From NCBI GenBank assembly GCA_030568195.1, contig JAJLTO010000004.1, forward strand, positions 248,001 to 312,000: a stretch of DNA of 64,000 bases, read 5' to 3'. Numbering within the stretch: the stretch's first letter is position 1; every line of letters begins with the position of its first letter. The position numbers and the translations under genes are program-made. Shown here one piece after another: positions 63,801 through 64,000 of this stretch. The stretch is from Dipodascopsis uninucleata var. uninucleata (taxonomy: Eukaryota; Ascomycota; Lipomycetes; Lipomycetales; Lipomycetaceae). The notes under the pieces were generated by a model. The model made no database searches. It saw only the letters and a program-made list of their open reading frames with translations, and was not told where the DNA came from.

Positions 63801-64000
63801 CTTAGAGCAAGGGATAACTAGTTTAACTATGTGCTCTCTCCAAAATCTAGTGTAATCCTACGCTGTTCCTTATTTATTGGTCCCATTGTCTTCAGTTTAC
63901 TGTTTCTAGCAGGTCAAACCTAGTTATTGTCTTCTACCATTGTATTGCACGTATGTTACTGTGTACTATATATTTCATCTTCCAGAAATGCGGCATGTAT
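60850..64000. other. Long intergenic region at the right edge
   Basis: The last 3.15 kb contain no supported gene. Frames of 90-99 codons at 62387-62810 (both strands) and 62869-63168 show no domain or splice signals. An extremely AT-rich hairpin-prone stretch lies at 61853-61905. A short tandem repeat is listed separately. The left part should be the acetate transporter promoter. Confidence 0.45.
63597..63634. repeat. Two-copy 18-bp tandem repeat
   Basis: The unit TTATTGCTTCTTTCGCTA occurs twice in direct succession, period 18, in otherwise ordinary AT-rich sequence. Confidence 0.7.

Overview
The window is nuclear DNA from an ascomycete yeast. Twenty-two protein genes can be supported: 21 complete and one cut by the left edge. 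Their closest named relatives are Saccharomyces genes. The genome style is not that of baker's yeast, however: 37 spliceosomal introns can be placed, intergenic gaps run to 4 kb, and families largely absent from Saccharomyces are kept (a UPF0538/C2orf76 homologue). All introns start with GT and 31 of 37 end in TAG; all but one are 58-248 nt long. CTG codons fall at conserved leucine or aliphatic positions, for example three in the Frq1/NCS-1 homologue, so this is not a CUG-Ser or CUG-Ala yeast. An early-diverging Saccharomycotina lineage is my best guess; the genus cannot be named from this sequence.

Layout. 0-8 kb: tail of a butanediol dehydrogenase, SPO7, NC2-beta, a PROPPIN and a dynein light intermediate chain. 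8.5-16.2 kb: elongation factor 2 and a convergent importin of the Nmd5/Sxm1 (IPO7/8) family. 17.4-21 kb: a five-exon UPF0538 gene and an AT-hook/PHD-finger protein. 21-25 kb: a 4 kb stretch without a recognisable gene and with raised GC. 25-31 kb: a cytosolic GH5 enzyme divergent from SKI2. 33-41 kb: a small GPI-anchored protein, RPS3, a triple-KH protein and an Shr3-type chaperone, all on the plus strand. 41.5-50.2 kb: a myotubularin, TIM17 and ARO1. 52.2-60.8 kb: FRQ1/NCS-1, RAD6, a Cst26-type acyltransferase and an acetate transporter of the Ato/Gpr1 family. 60.9-64 kb: no supported gene.

The genes are core housekeeping functions (translation, nuclear import, RNA decay, protein targeting, lipid signalling, aromatic amino acid synthesis) with no sign of an operon, a secondary-metabolite cluster, a virus-like element, a DNA transposon or a CRISPR array. 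No tRNA or rRNA gene was recognised by eye. Two themes recur: phosphoinositide biology (PROPPIN, myotubularin, Frq1 as Pik1 activator, Cst26-type PI acyltransferase) and transcription/RNA control (NC2-beta, PHD protein, Rad6, Ski2, KH protein).

The most unusual observation is ARO1. The AROM polypeptide has four intact enzyme domains but stops exactly where the fifth, shikimate dehydrogenase, should begin, and the DNA downstream is too short and too stop-rich to hold it. Other points worth a look are the 842-nt intron of the acetate-transporter gene with a 103-codon open frame inside, a 17-nt microexon in EF-2, and the 4 kb leader region of the PHD gene.
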